A stretch of 64,000 nt of DNA from Paratissierella sp033809995. GTDB taxonomy: Bacteria > Bacillota > Clostridia > Tissierellales > Tissierellaceae. Each line of letters starts with the position of its first letter. Positions within the stretch are counted from its first letter, which is position 1. A model generated the notes under the pieces. That model had not been told where the DNA came from, did not search any database, and worked only from the letters and a program-made list of their open reading frames with translations. The DNA is taken from positions 62,001 through 126,000 of the forward strand of contig JAPXKQ010000001.1 of the NCBI GenBank assembly GCA_033809995.1, given 5' to 3'. A program made the translations under genes and the position numbers. Shown here one piece after another: positions 61,125 through 64,000 of this stretch.

Positions 61125-62081
61125 ATGAAGGACTCTTTCGGTAGAGAAATAAATTACCTTAGAATTTCATTAACTGATAGATGCAATTTAAGATGTAGAT
61201 ATTGTATGCCTGAAAAAGGTGTTGCTAAGTTAGACCATAATGAAATATTATCCCTAGAAGAAATTTATGAGCTTACAAAGATATTTGTAGAATTAGGGAT
61301 AAATAAGATTAGATTCACAGGTGGAGAGCCTTTAGTAAGGCTTGGAGTTGTTGATTTAATTGGGAAGATTGCTAAATTAGATGGTGTGAAAGATCTTGCT
61401 ATGACTACAAATGGTATTCTTCTAAAGGAAAATCTATTGGATTTAAAAAATGCAGGACTAAATAGACTAAATATTAGTCTGGATACACTAAATGAAGACA
61501 AGTACAAACAAATAACCCGTGGAGGAAATCTTCACAAGGTAATAGAAGGAATTAAAGAAGCCCAAAGTGTAGGACTAACACCAGTTAAAATAAATACAGT
61601 ACTAATTGGTGGGTTTAATGACGATGAAATAGAAGACTTTGTAAACTTAACTATTGATAACCCAATAGATGTGAGATTTATAGAACTTATGCCTATAGGT
61701 GAAGCGGCAAGCTTTGCTAAGGATAATTTTATCCCAAATAGTAATGTGTTAGATGTTGTTAAAAATTTGATTCCTGTAGTAAGTGAGGACAAGTCTTCTC
61801 CAGCAGTATATTATAAATTGCCAAATGCTAAAGGCAAGATTGGGTTAATCAACCCCATATCCTGTAAGTTCTGTAAAAATTGTAACAGAGTAAGGCTTAC
61901 ATCAACAGGGAAATTGAAATTATGTTTGCATTCCAATAGAGAAATAGATTTAAGGAATGCATTACTAGAAGTTAAAGACATTAAAAAAATTATTATGAAT
62001 TCAATACTAACAAAAGAAGAAGAACATCATCTAGAGGATAAAAGTTATATTTCTAGAAATATGAACCAGATAGGAGGTTAG
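61125..62081 (+). CDS. moaA: GTP 3',8-cyclase MoaA
   Basis: 318 residues. N-terminal radical SAM motif DRCNLRCRYCMPEKG (CxxxCxxC), FTGGEPLVR, TTNGILL, and the C-terminal [4Fe-4S] ligands CKFCKNCNR plus CLHS. The last residues IGG fit the conserved C-terminal GG needed for activation. First step of molybdopterin synthesis from GTP. The next gene begins after 3 nt. Confidence 0.96.
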   Translation: MKDSFGREINYLRISLTDRCNLRCRYCMPEKGVAKLDHNEILSLEEIYELTKIFVELGINKIRFTGGEPLVRLGVVDLIGKIAKLDGVKDLAMTTNGILLKENLLDLKNAGLNRLNISLDTLNEDKYKQITRGGNLHKVIEGIKEAQSVGLTPVKINTVLIGGFNDDEIEDFVNLTIDNPIDVRFIELMPIGEAASFAKDNFIPNSNVLDVVKNLIPVVSEDKSSPAVYYKLPNAKGKIGLINPISCKFCKNCNRVRLTSTGKLKLCLHSNREIDLRNALLEVKDIKKIIMNSILTKEEEHHLEDKSYISRNMNQIGG

Positions 62082-62084
62082 GAT

Positions 62085-62978
62085 ATGGAATTCACTCATT
62101 TTAATGAGAGTGGAAGGGCACATATGGTGGATGTGGGAGACAAGGATAATACAAAGAGGACTGCCATAGCCACAGGAAGAATTAGAATGAAGAAGGAAAC
62201 TGTAGATAAAATTAGACAAGGGCTAATTAAAAAAGGGGATGTACTTTCTGTAGCTCAAGTAGCAGGGATTATGGGTGCTAAAAAGACCAGTGATTTAATT
62301 CCAATGTGTCATAATATAATTTTAAATGGTGCTGATATACGATTTTCGATACAGGAGAATTGCATAGACTTGGAAGCGGAAGTGAATACAACTGGTAAAA
62401 CTGGTGTTGAAATGGAAGCATTAACAGCTGCATCCATAGCTTGTCTTACTATTTATGATATGTGTAAGGCTATAGACAAGGATATGATTATAGAAGATAT
62501 TAAGTTAATAAAAAAGACTGGTGGAAAGTCTGGTGATTATATGAGGAACTTAGGAAAGGTTATATCTATTAATATTTCAGATAAAAAGGGTGTAGTTAAG
62601 GAACCAATAGGTAGTGGTTTATTTATCGAAAATCACGGGCTAGAAAATGATGCCCATAGCGGTAATTGGCATAGACAAGTAAGTTTATTAGCCATAGAGA
62701 GCTTTAATAAAATGAGAGATAAAGGTATTGAATTAAAACCTGGGGATTTTGCTGAAAATATAACTACTGAAGGAATAGTACTTTACGAATTACCAATAGG
62801 TACTCAATTAAAAATTGGTGAAACTATTCAAGAGGTAACTCAAATAGGAAAGGAATGCCATACGGGGTGTGCAATTTCCAAAACCGTAGGAAAATGTGTA
62901 ATGCCTAAGGAAGGTATTTTTACCAAGGTTTTAAAAGGTGGCATTATAAAAGAAGGAGATACAATAGAAATTATCTAG
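62085..62978 (+). CDS. moaC: Bifunctional MoaC-MOSC protein
   Basis: 297 residues. MoaC domain 1-158: HMVDVGDKDNTKRTAIATG, IPMCHNIILNGADI, GVEMEALTAAS, IEDIKLIKKTGGKSG. MOSC domain about 160-297: ENHGLENDAHSGNWHRQVSLL, PGDFAENITTEG, GKECHTGCAI (Cys candidate). MoaC makes cyclic pyranopterin monophosphate from the MoaA product; MOSC domains bind or carry sulfurated cofactor. This fusion occurs in Clostridia. MoaD and MoaE are not in the window. Confidence 0.94.
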   Translation: MEFTHFNESGRAHMVDVGDKDNTKRTAIATGRIRMKKETVDKIRQGLIKKGDVLSVAQVAGIMGAKKTSDLIPMCHNIILNGADIRFSIQENCIDLEAEVNTTGKTGVEMEALTAASIACLTIYDMCKAIDKDMIIEDIKLIKKTGGKSGDYMRNLGKVISINISDKKGVVKEPIGSGLFIENHGLENDAHSGNWHRQVSLLAIESFNKMRDKGIELKPGDFAENITTEGIVLYELPIGTQLKIGETIQEVTQIGKECHTGCAISKTVGKCVMPKEGIFTKVLKGGIIKEGDTIEII

Positions 62979-62986
62979 TTAAGTAG

Positions 62987-63008
62987 GGGATGGTCTCAAT
63001 GCCATCCC
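62987..63008 (+). terminator. Hairpin after moaC-MOSC
   Basis: GGGATGG/CCATCCC with an 8-nt loop, no T-run; the stronger terminator is at 63034. Confidence 0.45.
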
Positions 63009-63033
63009 ATATATAATATAGATCGAATATATA

Positions 63034-63070
63034 GGACTTGGTGTAAGGGGGGCAACACCAAGTCCTTTTT
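63034..63070 (+). terminator. Strong terminator of the molybdopterin operon
   Basis: GGACTTGGTGT/ACACCAAGTCC perfect 11-bp stem, 10-nt loop, TTTTT. Confidence 0.9.
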
Positions 63071-63120
63071 CAACATTGGAATTATACATAATCTAAAGGA
63101 ACAGAGGGGCTGGTTCACTT

Positions 63121-63846
63121 TTAGCCTTCGAATTTTATATAATTTAAGATTCTAGTATCTTTGAATATTTCAAAGCCTATATATCCATTTTCAATTAGTT
63201 CTCTTTGTTTATCTAAATTAGCCCATTTAGATACGACTAAATCTATGGGGTTTGTATAGGGGTGCATTAAATCTCTATGGAGGATAAATCGAAGCAATCC
63301 ATCTTCCCCATTTGATTTGCCATACTTTCTCTTTATCTTCTTTATTTTCAATCCATTTTTCATTACATTATATAAACTATAAAAATTGTATGGGGAAACT
63401 GTACATAATAAATGCTTATACCCATCTTCTAAGACAAATTTTGTTGCAATTTCTAAAGTTAGGCTTTGAAGATTGTTACCCCTATAAATAGGATCTACAA
63501 CGGTAGTCTCTAGATGTACTACACTATCCAACTCACTTTTAGGCAAATTGATATCATAACCTAAATTTCTAGAATCCTTACCAGGGAATCCAATATATCT
63601 ATAGGAAATTAACTCCCCTTGATCATTAAGAACACCAATAACTTTAGCACCATTCTTCATATCTTCATACATTTCATCATATGAATCTAAGTATAAAATT
63701 TCTTTATTATCAATACCATCATAAACTTTTAATTGTAAGTCGATAACCTCATTTAACCTTTCTTTAGGTAGCAATTCCATCGTATACTCTTCATATTTTT
63801 TTGTCTTATACTTATCCTTGATTAAATATCCTTTTGATAATAACAT
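63121..63846 (-). CDS. GNAT-family N-acetyltransferase
   Basis: 241 residues, GAAAGGAGG before the ATG. Acetyl-CoA motif A region is VVHLETTVVDPIYRGNNLQSL (R-G-N-x-L in the Q/RxxGxG/A position) at about 113-135. The remaining fold fits GNAT; substrate unknown. It faces the molybdopterin operon and has its own promoter. Confidence 0.75.
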   Translation of the reverse strand: MLLSKGYLIKDKYKTKKYEEYTMELLPKERLNEVIDLQLKVYDGIDNKEILYLDSYDEMYEDMKNGAKVIGVLNDQGELISYRYIGFPGKDSRNLGYDINLPKSELDSVVHLETTVVDPIYRGNNLQSLTLEIATKFVLEDGYKHLLCTVSPYNFYSLYNVMKNGLKIKKIKRKYGKSNGEDGLLRFILHRDLMHPYTNPIDLVVSKWANLDKQRELIENGYIGFEIFKDTRILNYIKFEG

Positions 63847-63914
63847 TTTATTGGCCTCCTTTCTAACTATTCGCCAACTGACAACTTGATAATTAAAACT
63901 AAGTTGTTAAAATT

Positions 63915-63943
63915 AGTATATTACAAAATATTTAGGATGTCAA
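63915..63943 (-). promoter_or_regulatory. Consensus promoter of the acetyltransferase gene
   Basis: Minus strand TTGACA (63938-63943), 17 nt, TATACT (63915-63920). Confidence 0.75.
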
Positions 63944-63964
63944 TAACATGTCAAAAATAAATTT

Positions 63965-64000
63965 TTCCCCTTTTCGACATATTGTTGTAGAAAAGGGGAA
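63965..64000 (-). terminator. Hairpin at the right edge
   Basis: TTCCCCTTTTC/GAAAAGGGGAA perfect 11-bp stem; on the minus strand it is followed by AAATTTATTTTT, so it may end a gene lying beyond the window. Confidence 0.5.

Overview
The window is low-GC DNA with clean AGGAGG-type ribosome binding sites, frequent TTG and GTG starts and many intrinsic terminators, typical of an anaerobic Bacillota (Clostridia/Tissierellia type). The gene content agrees: a selenocysteine formate dehydrogenase, a class I hybrid-cluster protein, molybdenum and tungsten importers, a radical-SAM-linked uracil-DNA glycosylase locus, a T-box leader and a TxpA-like type I toxin. No rRNA, tRNA, CRISPR array or intact transposase was seen.

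Layout. 1-0.9 kb: start of a T-box-controlled membrane transporter (minus strand). 1.1-6.7 kb: heterodimeric multidrug-type ABC exporter, polysaccharide deacetylase, DUF302 protein. 7.2-10.4 kb: an unusual cluster made of a cytoplasmic DUF1858/solute-binding-like protein, a HypB/UreG-like GTPase, a soluble ABC ATPase and a zinc-ribbon protein. Its promoter region carries the same palindrome, GGTAAC-N4-GTTACC, that lies upstream of hcp at 14.4 kb. 10.6-14.3 kb: bactofilin, M23 peptidase, a 20/21-bp tandem repeat, and a truncated TPR regulator facing a small exported peptide. 14.5-26.6 kb: hcp, CDF transporter, a glutamate-cysteine ligase plus ATP-grasp pair, trkA-trkH, and the rSAM/TIGR03915/ung DNA-repair locus. 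26.6-39.7 kb: ECF sigma/anti-sigma with secreted proteins, lipoproteins, gene remnants and duplicates, dapF, a dicarboxylate symporter, a type I toxin-antitoxin locus and miscellaneous enzymes.

40.3-63.0 kb is one large metal-cofactor region. It begins with an NAD-linked, probably electron-bifurcating formate dehydrogenase (NuoE-, NuoF- and NuoG-like subunits plus a Sec-containing catalytic subunit with an in-frame UGA and SECIS hairpin). YqeC-YqeB-XdhC (selenium-dependent Mo hydroxylase maturation), MogA, MobA, ModABC, a ModE-like repressor, an MPT-binding protein and FdhD follow. The region ends with a Moco/Tuco-type riboswitch, TupABC, MoeA, a MoeA-PBP fusion, MoaA and a MoaC-MOSC fusion. 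It therefore supplies metal uptake, pterin synthesis, metal insertion and sulfuration for the formate dehydrogenase encoded beside it. MoaD, MoaE and the selenium hydroxylase itself are not in the window. A GNAT acetyltransferase closes the window.

Intergenic gaps are repeatedly filled with mosaics of short tandem repeats (GTGAATTGT-like, AACAGCT-like, AATAGGT-like) and a dispersed element of the type TGTCATNCTGA...GCATCTCCTCTTTT. At least thirteen such loci are present and explain most of the long non-coding stretches.
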